From assembly GCA_013112685.1 (NCBI GenBank), contig JABFGC010000002.1, forward strand, positions 1,002,902 through 1,066,901: 64,000 nucleotides of DNA, in the 5' to 3' direction. Position 1 is the stretch's first letter. Each line of letters begins with the position of its first letter. The notes beneath the pieces are model-generated. The model was not told the DNA's origin, searched no databases, and saw nothing but the letters and a program-made list of their open reading frames with translations. This DNA is from Chloroflexota bacterium (GTDB lineage: Bacteria > Chloroflexota > Anaerolineae > Anaerolineales > Villigracilaceae). Positions 53,522 through 62,070 of this stretch are shown one piece after another. The translations under genes and the position numbers were made by a program.

Positions 53522-54808
53522 ATGCCATCCAGTACCCTGTATACTGATAACTTCCCCCACATGACTCCCGCGTGGAGCCGCATTTTCAACTTCGTCGCCG
53601 AGCGCGCCGAGGGTTCATACATCTACACCGACGACGGCAGGAAACTGCTCGATTTCACCAGCGGCATCGGCGTGACCAACACCGGTCACTGCCACCCGAA
53701 GGTCGTGGAGGCGATCCGCGAGCAGGCGGGGCTGTTCCTGCACGCGCAGGCGAATATCGTCATCCACAAGCCGATGCTGCAACTCATCGAGGAGTTGCGT
53801 AAGGTTGTCCCGCCTTCGATGGACAGTTTCTACTTTGCCAACTCCGGCGCGGAGGCGTTGGAGAACGCGGTCAAGATAGCGAAAGTGGCGACGGGCAGGC
53901 AGAATGTGATCGTCTTCAGCGGCTCGTTCCATGGACGCACACATGCTACGATGGCGCTGACGACCTCCAAAACGATCTATCGCGCAGGGTTTGCGCCGCT
54001 CATGGCGGGGGTGTATGTCGCGCCGTTCCCGTATGCATTCAACCTGGGGATGAGCGAGGAGGAAGCCAGCCAATATGCTTTGGAGCAGTTGGAATATCTG
54101 CTCGCTTCGCAGACCGCGCCAAAGGAAACCGCCGCCATCCTGATTGAATCGGTTTTGGGCGAGGGTGGCTATGTCGTCCCGCCTGCTTCGTTCATGAAAG
54201 GCTTGCGCGATATTTGCGACAAACATGGCATCATGCTCATCTTCGACGAAGTACAGTCTGGCTTTGGGCGCACGGGCAAATGGTTTGCGCTCGAACATTT
54301 TGGCGTCGTGCCAGACATTATGACCGTCGCAAAAGGAATCGCTTCGGGGCTACCGCTCTCGGGCGTGTTCAGCCGCACGGACATCATGAAGAAACTCGAT
54401 GTTGGTTCCATCGGCGGGACATACGGCGGGAATGCAGTCGCCTGCGCAGCGGGAGTCGCTACAATCCGCGCGATGCGGGAGGAGAAGATGATCGAGAACG
54501 CCGCGGAGAAAGGCATCCAGTTGATGACCGGTCTCCGCAAATTGCAGGAGGAATATCCGCAGATCGGCGACGTGCGCGGGCTGGGACTGATGGTCGGCAC
54601 TGAATTCATCGTGGACGGAAGCCAGGCAAAGGCGAAGCCGCTTGTCAAGGAAGTCATTCACAAAGCGGAGGAACAAGGTTTGCTCCTGCTCTCATGCGGC
54701 ACATACGACAACACCCTGCGCTGGATTCCGCCGTTGAATGTGACGAGCGCGCAGATCAATGATGGGTTGAAGATTTTTGGCGAGGCGCTGAAGGAGACAA
54801 TAAAGTAG
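53522..54808 (+). CDS. Class III aminotransferase, 4-aminobutyrate aminotransferase-like
   Basis: 428 residues. N-terminal FNFVAERAEGSYIYTDDGRK and TSGIGVTNTGHCHPKVVEAI; PLP residues FANSGAEALENAVKIAKVATG, IFDEVQSGFGRTGKWFALE and Lys in IMTVAKGIASGLPLSGVFS; C-terminal LSCGTYDNTLRWIPPLNV. This fits GABA or 5-aminovalerate aminotransferases best. GABA is the product expected from 4-aminobutanal, so the enzyme would continue putrescine breakdown to succinate semialdehyde. The reading frame is intact here. Confidence 0.87.
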   Translation: MPSSTLYTDNFPHMTPAWSRIFNFVAERAEGSYIYTDDGRKLLDFTSGIGVTNTGHCHPKVVEAIREQAGLFLHAQANIVIHKPMLQLIEELRKVVPPSMDSFYFANSGAEALENAVKIAKVATGRQNVIVFSGSFHGRTHATMALTTSKTIYRAGFAPLMAGVYVAPFPYAFNLGMSEEEASQYALEQLEYLLASQTAPKETAAILIESVLGEGGYVVPPASFMKGLRDICDKHGIMLIFDEVQSGFGRTGKWFALEHFGVVPDIMTVAKGIASGLPLSGVFSRTDIMKKLDVGSIGGTYGGNAVACAAGVATIRAMREEKMIENAAEKGIQLMTGLRKLQEEYPQIGDVRGLGLMVGTEFIVDGSQAKAKPLVKEVIHKAEEQGLLLLSCGTYDNTLRWIPPLNVTSAQINDGLKIFGEALKETIK

Positions 54809-54866
54809 TCGAATGTCAAAAGTCAAATGTCAACCACTCTGACTTTCGACGTTAGACCTTTGACTG
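54806..54866. repeat. Intergenic palindrome of six-base-phased GTCNAA words
   Basis: Arms 54806-54831 and 54841-54866 match at 19 of 26 positions, with the GTC triplets and AA pairs kept at a six-base period on both sides. Lies between two aminotransferase genes and ends 9 bases before the next ATG. Confidence 0.55.
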
Positions 54867-54875
54867 ATTCAAATC

Positions 54876-56238
54876 ATGGAAAACACACTCGATAGAAACA
54901 AACTCAAACAGTTACTGCAAGCCGAAGAAACCCTCTTTCACAAAACCCATCCAAAATCCTTTGAACTCTACCAGCGGGCGCGCAAGTCGCTGCACGGCGG
55001 CGTGCCGATGCTGTGGATGGTTCGCTGGGCGGGATCATTTCCCGTTTTTGTCAGAGAGGCGAAAGGCGCGCGCTTCACCGACGTGGACGGCAATGCCTAT
55101 ATTGACTTTTGCCTTGGCGATACGGGGGCGATGACCGGTCACAGCCCCGATGCCACCGTCCAAGCCGTCAGCGAGCAGATTCAAAAAGGCATCACGCTCA
55201 TGCTCCCGTATGAAGACGTGATTTGGGTGGGCGAGGAACTTCAGCGCCGCTTCAAACTTCCGTACTGGCAATTCGCCCTCACCGCCACCGACGCGAATCG
55301 GTTTGCGCTGCGCATGGCGCGCCTGATCACCGGGCGGCAAAAAATCCTGGTCTTCAATTATTGCTATCACGGCTCAGTGGACGAAACCCTGATCACACTC
55401 GATGAAGAAGGCACGCCGATTCCGCGCCCCAACAACATGGGGTCCGCAAATTGACCCGCGCGAAACCAGTAAGGTGATCGAGTTCAACGATGTCGCCGCG
55501 CTCGAAACCGCCCTCTCCGCCCGCGATGTCGCCGCTGTCCTCGCCGAGCCCGCCATGACCAACATTGGCATCATCCACCCTGAGCCGGGGTATCACGATG
55601 CCCTGCGCGCGATGACTCGCAAATACGGGACCTATCTGATCATTGACGAGACGCACACCATTTGCACGGGTCCCGGCGGATACACCGCCTCGTTCGGACT
55701 TCAGCCTGATTTCCTGACCCTGGGCAAGCCCCTCGCTGGAGGCGTTCCCGTCGCCGTGTATGGCTTTACCGAAGAAGTCTCGCAAGCCTTTGCCGCCAAA
55801 CTCGCCGTGGACGATGCGGATGTGGGTGGCATCGGCGGGACGCTGGCGGGCAATGCCTTGTCCATTGCGGCGATGAAAGCCACGCTTCAGCACGTGCTTA
55901 CCGACGAGTTCTATGCCCGGGCGGTGAAGTTGCAGGAACAGTTCACAGCGGGAGTCGAAGGCGTCATTGCAGAATACAACCTCCCCTGGATCGTGAAGCG
56001 TCTGGGCAACCGCTCCGAGTATTGGTTCCGTCCCACTCCTCCAAAAAATGGCGGGGAGGCACATGCCGCTGTTGATCCCGAATTGGACCGCTACATGCAC
56101 CTCTTCGCCCTCAACCGCGGCATCCTAATGACGCCCTTCCACAACATGGCGCTCATTTCACCCGAAACCACCCAGGCGGATGTGGATTACCACACGAAAG
56201 TTTTTCGTGAAGCGGTTGTGTCGTTATTTGGAAGTTGA
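54876..56238 (+). CDS. Class III aminotransferase with atypical DETHT motif, frameshifted in this sequence
   Basis: The frame from 54876 breaks at 55439-55445: GGGGTCC should be GGGTCC, which restores RPNNMGPQIDPRETSKVIEF. Repaired length about 453 residues. Residues 1-185 include ARKSLHGGVPMLWMVRWAGS and CLGDTGAMTGHSPDATVQAV. The PLP pair appears as IIDETHTICTGPGGYTA, where most class III enzymes have DEV, and the Schiff-base Lys lies in FLTLGKPLAGGVPVAVYG. Related to GSA-aminomutase-like enzymes of uncertain substrate. It may act on an amine whose aldehyde the neighbouring AOR enzymes oxidise. Confidence 0.8.
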
Positions 56239-56254
56239 TCGTAAATTCAGGATG

Positions 56255-56260
56255 TATAAT
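56255..56260 (+). promoter_or_regulatory. Possible -10 box before the DUF4258/DUF2283 pair
   Basis: TATAAT 5 bases before the ATG at 56266 and 11 before an alternative ATG at 56272. A transcript starting here would be nearly leaderless. No -35 is clear. Confidence 0.25.
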
Positions 56261-56265
56261 GGGAT

Positions 56266-56526
56266 ATGAAAATGATTGTCCGCTTTCATCCTCATGCGCT
56301 CGAACGAATTGAGGAACGCGGCACGACAGAAGATGAGGTTCGCTCCACCGTTGGGTCGGGTGAGAGATTTCCTGCTAAATTTGGACGTGTTGGCTTCCGC
56401 CGCAACTTTTCTTTTGAAGGAATGTGGCGTGGGCGTTCATACCCAACGAAGCAGGTTGAAGTCTACGCGGAAGAGGAAAAACCACAGGAATGGCTCGTGA
56501 TCACGGTGATCACGCGTTATTTCTAG
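56266..56526 (+). CDS. DUF4258-family small protein
   Basis: 86 residues (a start two codons later is also possible). The pattern VRFHPHALERIEERGTTEDEV, then GRVGFRRNFSFEG and VITVITRYF at the end, is typical of DUF4258, a small basic fold often adjacent to DUF2283 proteins and suspected to act as a toxin or RNA-binding partner. Function unproven. It interrupts the amine island between an aminotransferase and the second AOR gene. Confidence 0.78.
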   Translation: MKMIVRFHPHALERIEERGTTEDEVRSTVGSGERFPAKFGRVGFRRNFSFEGMWRGRSYPTKQVEVYAEEEKPQEWLVITVITRYF

Positions 56527-56536
56527 GAGATGTGAT

Positions 56537-56773
56537 ATGCAATTTACTTATGACCCCCGTTACAACATTGCCTATATTCGGTTTCAGGAAAAAGGTCCCG
56601 AAGTCGAAGCGATTCGCGTCAGCGACGAACTTGTTGTTGACATCGCGCCTGACGGGACAATTTATGGCATCGAATTGCTAAACGCTAATGAGCAGGTGCG
56701 GCGTGACGATGCAGGCGAATTGATCGTCATCAATGAGGCCACAGGAAAGCGTTTTGAACTTTCGCTTACATGA
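56537..56773 (+). CDS. DUF2283-family small protein
   Basis: 78 residues with the DUF2283 pattern MQFTYDPRYNIAYIRFQEKG and LVVDIAPDGTIYGIELLNA, an all-beta fold. It follows the DUF4258 gene by 10 bp, and such pairs are widespread and proposed to be toxin-antitoxin-like. Its stop overlaps the ATG of the following AOR gene, so AOR translation may be coupled to it. Confidence 0.82.
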   Translation: MQFTYDPRYNIAYIRFQEKGPEVEAIRVSDELVVDIAPDGTIYGIELLNANEQVRRDDAGELIVINEATGKRFELSLT

Positions 56774-58509
56774 TAACTGCCATGACCGAATACAAATCCC
56801 AAATCTGGCGCGTCAACACCCGCACGCAGGAATTGAAGCGTGAACCCGTCCCCGAAACCTGGCGGCGCCTCGGCGGGCGCGGACTGATCGCCCGCATCAT
56901 GGTGGACGAGGTGGACGCGAAGTGCGACCCGCTCGGACCCGGCAACAAACTCATTTTCACGCCCGGTCTGCTGGTGGGACACATGCTTTCCTCCACGGAT
57001 CGAATCTCGCTTGGAGGAAAATCTCCTCTCACGGGCGGAATCAAGGAAGCCAACGCCGGCGGGCGAACGGGATTGCACATGTCACACATGGGCATCCACG
57101 CGCTCATCATCGAAGACCAGCCAAAAGAGGAAGGCTTCTGGGTTTTGCATTTATCGTTGAACGGAGCAAAATGGGAAAAAGCCGACCATCTTGCCGGGCT
57201 TGGCGTTTACGAAACCGCGCCGAAACTGCTCGAAAAATACGGCGATAAAGTTGCCATTGCCCTGATCGGTCCCGGCGGTGAGATGAAGATGAAATCCGCG
57301 GGGATCCAAAATATTGACAAGGACAAGGTTCCGGCACGGATTGCGGCGCGCGGCGGGCTGGGCGCGGTGATGGGTCTGAAGGGACTCAAAGCCGTCGTGT
57401 TCGACCATGCCGGGGGTCAGAAGCCGCCCATCGTCGAGCCTGAGGCGTTTAAAGTCGCGCAGAAGGATTACACCAAGGCGGTCATGGAACATCCGCAATC
57501 CATCACGTATCGCGATTATGGCACCGCCGCCATGACCCAGTTGACCCAGCGCTTTGCAGGTATCCCCGTGCGGAATTTCTCGCGCGGCACGTTCGACGAA
57601 GTGGAAAAGATCGGCGGTGAATCCCTGCGCGAGTTCACGCTCACGCGCGGCAAGCCGTCCGACCCGGCTCACGCCTGCATGGCGGGATGCACCATCAAAT
57701 GTTCGAACGTCTTCGGCGGGGAGGATGGCAGGGTGATCGTCTCGCCGCTGGAATATGAAACCATCGGCTTGATGGGATCGAATCTCGATATTGACTCGCT
57801 CGATTCGATTGGGCGCATGAACTGGGAGGTCAACGACCTGGGCTTGGATTCGATTGAAGTGGGCGCGGCGCTTGGCGTTGCGGCGGAGGCGGGCTTGATG
57901 AAGTGGGGAAGCGAAGAAGATGCGCTGAAACTGATTGACGAAATCCGCAAAGGCACAGAACTGGGTCGCACGCTTGGCGACGGCGCGGCGGTAGCCGGAA
58001 AGAAATTCAACATCGAGCGCGTGCCGGTGGTGAAGGGACAAGCCATGTCTGCCTATGAGCCGCGTTCCATCAAAGGCACGGGGCTGACGTACGCCACCAC
58101 GCCCATGGGCGCGGACCACACTGCGGGCTTGACCATCCGCGCCAAGGTGGACCACCTCGACCCGAACGCGCGGCGAGAGGTCTCGCTCAACGCGCAATTG
58201 AACATGGCAGGCTACGACACCCCGGGCGCGTGCATCTTTGCCGGGTTTGGTTACGCCGCCACGCCCGACGGTGTGGTGAAGCGCCTGCTGAAAGCCCGCT
58301 ATGGCTGGGGCGACCTGCCCGATAACATCCTGCAGGAACTCGGCAAACAAACCATCAAACTGGAGCGCGAGTTCAACCGCCGCGCCGGTTTCACCGCAAA
58401 AGACGACCGCCTGCCCGAATGGATGACAAAGGAGCCGATCCCCGAAACGGGTCATGTGTTCGATATAAGCGAGGATGTGATTGACCACATCTTCGATGGG
58501 ATCGAATAG
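56770..58509 (+). CDS. Aldehyde ferredoxin oxidoreductase family protein, variant cluster motif
   Basis: 579 residues from the ATG at 56770 (another ATG at 56782 gives MTEYKSQIWRVNT). AOR N-terminal domain: RRLGGRGLIARIMVDEV, PLGPGNKLIFTPGLLVGHM, KSPLTGGIKEANAGG. The iron-sulfur ligands appear as ACMAGCTIKCSN, spacing C-x3-C-x3-C instead of the C-x2-C-x3-C of the gene at 51483, with a fourth Cys in TPGACIFAGF. This spacing occurs in a distinct AOR subfamily. About 57 residues shorter than its neighbour and clearly diverged from it, so a different aldehyde is likely. Confidence 0.9.
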   Translation: MITAMTEYKSQIWRVNTRTQELKREPVPETWRRLGGRGLIARIMVDEVDAKCDPLGPGNKLIFTPGLLVGHMLSSTDRISLGGKSPLTGGIKEANAGGRTGLHMSHMGIHALIIEDQPKEEGFWVLHLSLNGAKWEKADHLAGLGVYETAPKLLEKYGDKVAIALIGPGGEMKMKSAGIQNIDKDKVPARIAARGGLGAVMGLKGLKAVVFDHAGGQKPPIVEPEAFKVAQKDYTKAVMEHPQSITYRDYGTAAMTQLTQRFAGIPVRNFSRGTFDEVEKIGGESLREFTLTRGKPSDPAHACMAGCTIKCSNVFGGEDGRVIVSPLEYETIGLMGSNLDIDSLDSIGRMNWEVNDLGLDSIEVGAALGVAAEAGLMKWGSEEDALKLIDEIRKGTELGRTLGDGAAVAGKKFNIERVPVVKGQAMSAYEPRSIKGTGLTYATTPMGADHTAGLTIRAKVDHLDPNARREVSLNAQLNMAGYDTPGACIFAGFGYAATPDGVVKRLLKARYGWGDLPDNILQELGKQTIKLEREFNRRAGFTAKDDRLPEWMTKEPIPETGHVFDISEDVIDHIFDGIE

Positions 58510-58515
58510 CAAAAG

Positions 58516-58559
58516 ACTTCCAAAGCGCCAACGAGCGGCGGGCTTTGGAAGTTTCTTTT
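58516..58559. terminator. Intrinsic terminator between convergent genes
   Basis: ACTTCCAAAGC (58516-58526) and GCTTTGGAAGT (58542-58552) form an 11-bp stem, followed by TTCTTTT. It ends both the AOR gene and the convergent kinase gene. Confidence 0.8.
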
Positions 58560-58572
58560 ATACGGTTGATGG

Positions 58573-60375
58573 TTATGCAAGCGTAAAGTAGAACGTGGAG
58601 CCCCTGCCTTCCTCCGACTCCACCCAAATCTCACCGCCGTGCACTTCGATAATTCGTTTCACGAGCGCAAGCCCAACTCCCGTGCCTTCCGAGTCGGGAC
58701 TGAGTTTATCGAACAAGCCGAAAATCCGTTCCTGAAACTCCTTCCTGATTCCCATGCCGTTATCGCGGACGTAAAACACGACGCGCCCGTCCTTTGTGGC
58801 GTGATTGATTTCCACCTGCGGTTCGGCTTGATCGCCCATGAACTTGACGGCGTTGTCCACCAGGTTTTGGACGACTTCGATCATCCTTTCCTTGTCCACA
58901 TGGACGATGGGGAAATCGCTTCCAACCCGGACCGAGACCTGCTTCTGTTTTCTCTGACCTTCCACACGCCTCAGCGCCTCCGCGACGATGTTTCCGAACG
59001 GCACATCCTGCTTTTCGTTCACGATCCGTCCCACCCTGGAGAGTTCCAGCAGTTCCGTGAGCAGACGGTGCATTTTCTCCGTGGCATCCGATATGCGCCG
59101 AATGTCGGACTGTAATCGGTCGGTGTCCCCGGCGCGGAAGTCCTTTTCGAGGTAGCCGAGGAATCCGCGAATGGTGATCAACGGTGATTTCAGGTCGTGA
59201 GATGCGGTGTAGGTGAAACGCTCGAGTTCCTCGTTCTTTATCTCCAGCTCGCGGATCAACTTCTCCCGCATCTCCAGTTCGCGTTTCAGGGATTCCTGCA
59301 AGCGGGTCTTTTCGATGGCGACGGCAAGGTTGGCGGCGATGGTGGAAAGCAGGCGCACATCGTTGTCGGTAAAGGCGAATTCCCGCTCGGCATTGTCCAG
59401 ACCGACGACGCCGATGACGCGCTCGTCCGTCATGATGGGCACGAAGACGGACGACTTGGCAGGGACTTTGCTCATGTAAATGGCGCCCATCTTCTGGGTC
59501 ATATTTACCCAATCCTCGTTGATGATAAGCGGCTTTTTCATTTCCATGATTTTCGAGGTGATCCCTTCGCCGTACCGGATGGGTTCATCCCTGCGATGGG
59601 CGTTATCCTGAAAATCATAGGGGAAGTGGATCATGTTGGTATTTGGGTCGTGGATGCCGATGGTTAAATTTTCGGCTTTGAATGTAAGCCGGATCTGTTC
59701 GCCGGTCTCGTGGATCAGTTTTTGCAGGTCGGTCTGCTGGACGAGCGCCTCGCTGACGCCGTGCATTGCCTGGAGTTCCGCCAGGCGCATCATCAACTGT
59801 TCCTCCGCGGCCTGCCTGTCTTTCAACTCCTTTTCCGAGTTCAGGATGGTATTGTTCAACCGGTTGATGATCAGCCATTGCAGGATGGTGATCAGGGCGA
59901 TGGCGATGCTCAGCGAAAAATAATCGGCGAAGTAGTTCTGGGCGCTGAACTGGTTGACGATGAGACCCTGGGCTTCGAGCGCGCTGAAGACGCCTATTTC
60001 CAGGATGATGATCGTGCCAATGACTGTGGTCCCGGCTTTCCCAGCCAGCAGGCCGGCGGCGACGAGGACCACGATCAATCCCATCATCGCGATATCGCGG
60101 ATGCCGTTGTTTCGGAAGACGAAAAGCGACAGGATCGTCAGCGACGCTAGGAGCGCGAACCAGCTCCCCGCGGAATGGTATCCACGATAGGAGACGATGG
60201 CTGCCAGCAGGAATACCCCGCTCAGGACGAGCATTTCAGGGCGGTTGATTTCAAGGAATGCCAGTGTGGTTGTGGCGATGAATACCGTCGCAAGGACAAC
60301 GACGATGATGGTGCGCATTTCCACCAGGCCGGGACTTGCGGCGCGCGAGACGATCTCTTTGAGGATTCGTTTCAT
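58573..60375 (-). CDS. Membrane-bound histidine kinase with GAF domain
   Basis: 600 residues from the ATG at 60375 (MKRILKEIVSR). Residues 15-185 hold about six membrane helices. A coiled coil (about 190-235) leads to a GAF domain (about 240-385; SEALVQQTDLQKLIHETG, VFVPIMTDERVIGVVGLDN). A second coiled coil precedes the HisKA box ERFTYTASHDLKSPLITIRG and the HATPase domain (VVQNLVDNAVKFMGDQ, VRDNGMGIRKEF, GTGVGLALVKRIIEVHGG). No response regulator is adjacent, so it is an orphan. The ligand is unknown. Confidence 0.9.
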   Translation of the reverse strand: MKRILKEIVSRAASPGLVEMRTIIVVVLATVFIATTTLAFLEINRPEMLVLSGVFLLAAIVSYRGYHSAGSWFALLASLTILSLFVFRNNGIRDIAMMGLIVVLVAAGLLAGKAGTTVIGTIIILEIGVFSALEAQGLIVNQFSAQNYFADYFSLSIAIALITILQWLIINRLNNTILNSEKELKDRQAAEEQLMMRLAELQAMHGVSEALVQQTDLQKLIHETGEQIRLTFKAENLTIGIHDPNTNMIHFPYDFQDNAHRRDEPIRYGEGITSKIMEMKKPLIINEDWVNMTQKMGAIYMSKVPAKSSVFVPIMTDERVIGVVGLDNAEREFAFTDNDVRLLSTIAANLAVAIEKTRLQESLKRELEMREKLIRELEIKNEELERFTYTASHDLKSPLITIRGFLGYLEKDFRAGDTDRLQSDIRRISDATEKMHRLLTELLELSRVGRIVNEKQDVPFGNIVAEALRRVEGQRKQKQVSVRVGSDFPIVHVDKERMIEVVQNLVDNAVKFMGDQAEPQVEINHATKDGRVVFYVRDNGMGIRKEFQERIFGLFDKLSPDSEGTGVGLALVKRIIEVHGGEIWVESEEGRGSTFYFTLA

Positions 60376-60488
60376 GGCAGGCTGTACTTTGATTCTACTT
60401 GATAACCCGCCTTGTGCGCCACACCGCGCGGAGGTAAATTTGTTCGGCGAAAAAAAGAAACCCGCATCGGGGTTTCCTGGATGAACGG

Positions 60489-60564
60489 TGGAGCCACCAG
60501 TGGGATACGAACCCACGACCTGACGATTACGAATCGTCTGCTCTGCCAGCTGAGCTATGGTGGC
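60489..60564 (-). tRNA. tRNA-Thr (anticodon CGT)
   Basis: A complete 76-base cloverleaf on the minus strand. Acceptor GCCACCA pairs with TGGTGGC, the D loop contains AGCTCAGCTGGCAGAGC, the anticodon stem GACGA/TCGTC encloses TTCGTAA, giving CGT, and the T arm contains GTGGGTTCGTATCCCAC. The discriminator is T and CCA is encoded. CGT decodes ACG, threonine. Confidence 0.95.
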
Positions 60565-60658
60565 ATGGTAAACGGTAAGCGGCGGGGATTATAAAGGATT
60601 TGACCCATTCACGCAAGTTTTTCGATTCTCAGGTAGTCTGTTATGTGGAGAAAAAATA

Positions 60659-61927
60659 ATGCGAATTGCAATGCTTTCCTATCACACTTGTCCGCTTGCC
60701 ACACTGGGCGGAAAGGACACGGGCGGGATGAACGTGTACGTCCGCGATCTGACGCGGGAGTTGGGGCGTTTGGGCGTGCATGTGGATGTTTTTACGCGGT
60801 CGCAGGATGAACACGTGCCGCACATTGTCCATGAACTGGGGTACGGCAACCGCGTGGTTCACATCCCTGCGGGACCCGAGGAGCCGAAGAGCAAGAGCGA
60901 CATTGCAAAATACATTCCCGAATTTGTGGAGGGAGTCAGGAAGTTTGCCGATGAAAAAGGCATCATTTACGACGTGATCCACAGCCATTATTGGATGTCC
61001 GGCTTGGCGGCGGAGGCGCTCAGCGACGCCTGGGGCGGGACTCCCATCGTTCACATGTTCCACACGCTGGGAGAGATGAAGAACCGGGTGGCGAGGTCGG
61101 AGGAGGAACGCGCGGGCGAGGACCGCCTCAATGGGGAGAGACAGGTCCTCCGTCGCGCGAACCGCGTCATCGTCGCCACGATTGCCGAACTCACCCAGTT
61201 AAGATTCCTCTACCGCGCCGACGCGCGCAAATTAGCCGTCATCCCGCCCGGAGTGGATACGAGTCATTTTTATCCCATCCCGGCGGACGAGGCGAAGGCG
61301 TTCATCGGTTTGAAGCCGGAAAACCGAATGATTCTCTTCGTCGGGCGGATCGAACCCTTGAAGGGCGTGGATACGTTGATCAGCGCAATGTCCTATTTGA
61401 GCATGGACCTGCGAAGCAAAGACCACCCCGTGCATCTGGCGATCATCGGCGGCGAACCGAACGCCGAACCGAAGGATATGACCGCTGAAATGGCGCGTCT
61501 GCAGGCGATCTGCGATGACCTTTGCATGGGCGGCATGGTTGTCTTTCTCGGCAAGCGCGGGCAGGATACCCTGCCTTATTATTATTCCGCGGCGGAAGTG
61601 CTGGTCATGCCCTCTTTATACGAATCGTTTGGAATGGTGGCGCTGGAGGCGATGGCTTGCGGCACGCCGGTGATCGCATCGGAGGTGGGCGGGCTTGGTT
61701 ATCTTGTGCAGAACGGCGTGACCGGCTACACCATCCCGGATAGCGACCCCGAAGTGCTGGGTCAAACCCTGACGCGCCTATTGGGAGACCGGGACCTGCG
61801 ACTCGAAATGGGATGCCGCGCCTTTGAATATGCGGTCAATTACCGCTGGGAAAAGATCGGCACGCAAATTGTGGATGTTTACAGGGATGTGATGAATAAA
61901 GAGAAAGAGGCGGCGATCAGCGTCTAA
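60659..61927 (+). CDS. GT4 glycosyltransferase, MshA/sucrose-synthase-like
   Basis: 422 residues. N-terminal GT-B fold half begins MRIAMLSYHTCPLATLGGKD, with TGGMNVYVRDLTRELGRLG. The C-terminal half contains MILFVGRIEPLKGVDTLI, SLYESFGMVALEAMACGTPVIAS and the EVGGLGYLV turn, where the E-x7-E motif (ESFGMVALE) contacts the sugar nucleotide. It resembles the D-inositol-3-phosphate glycosyltransferase and sucrose-phosphate synthase group. The acceptor is unknown. Followed by a terminator. Confidence 0.9.
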   Translation: MRIAMLSYHTCPLATLGGKDTGGMNVYVRDLTRELGRLGVHVDVFTRSQDEHVPHIVHELGYGNRVVHIPAGPEEPKSKSDIAKYIPEFVEGVRKFADEKGIIYDVIHSHYWMSGLAAEALSDAWGGTPIVHMFHTLGEMKNRVARSEEERAGEDRLNGERQVLRRANRVIVATIAELTQLRFLYRADARKLAVIPPGVDTSHFYPIPADEAKAFIGLKPENRMILFVGRIEPLKGVDTLISAMSYLSMDLRSKDHPVHLAIIGGEPNAEPKDMTAEMARLQAICDDLCMGGMVVFLGKRGQDTLPYYYSAAEVLVMPSLYESFGMVALEAMACGTPVIASEVGGLGYLVQNGVTGYTIPDSDPEVLGQTLTRLLGDRDLRLEMGCRAFEYAVNYRWEKIGTQIVDVYRDVMNKEKEAAISV

Positions 61928-61964
61928 AAAGAGAAGCTCCGTGTACGACGGGGCTTCTCTTTTT
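61926..61964. terminator. Intrinsic terminator after the GT4 gene
   Basis: AAAAAGAGAAGC and GCTTCTCTTTTT form a long stem around a short loop with CC/GG pairing inside. Overlaps the stop codon region of the GT4 gene and has T-tracts for either strand. Confidence 0.85.
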
Positions 61965-62070
61965 AAAGACTTCATCGGAATTAATTTTTTCTCCATGAAG
62001 TTCACGAAGAAACACGAATTTTTTCGTGAGCATTCGTGTTCCTCGTGGATTCTCTTGTTTCGGACAGGAT

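Noticed and set aside
40513..54866. CRISPR array
   Set aside because: The repeats are spaced by whole genes, are palindromic and degenerate, and there are no regular spacers or cas genes.
57151..58512. 453-codon minus-strand frame opposite the second AOR
   Set aside because: A shadow of the AOR gene; no conserved pattern.
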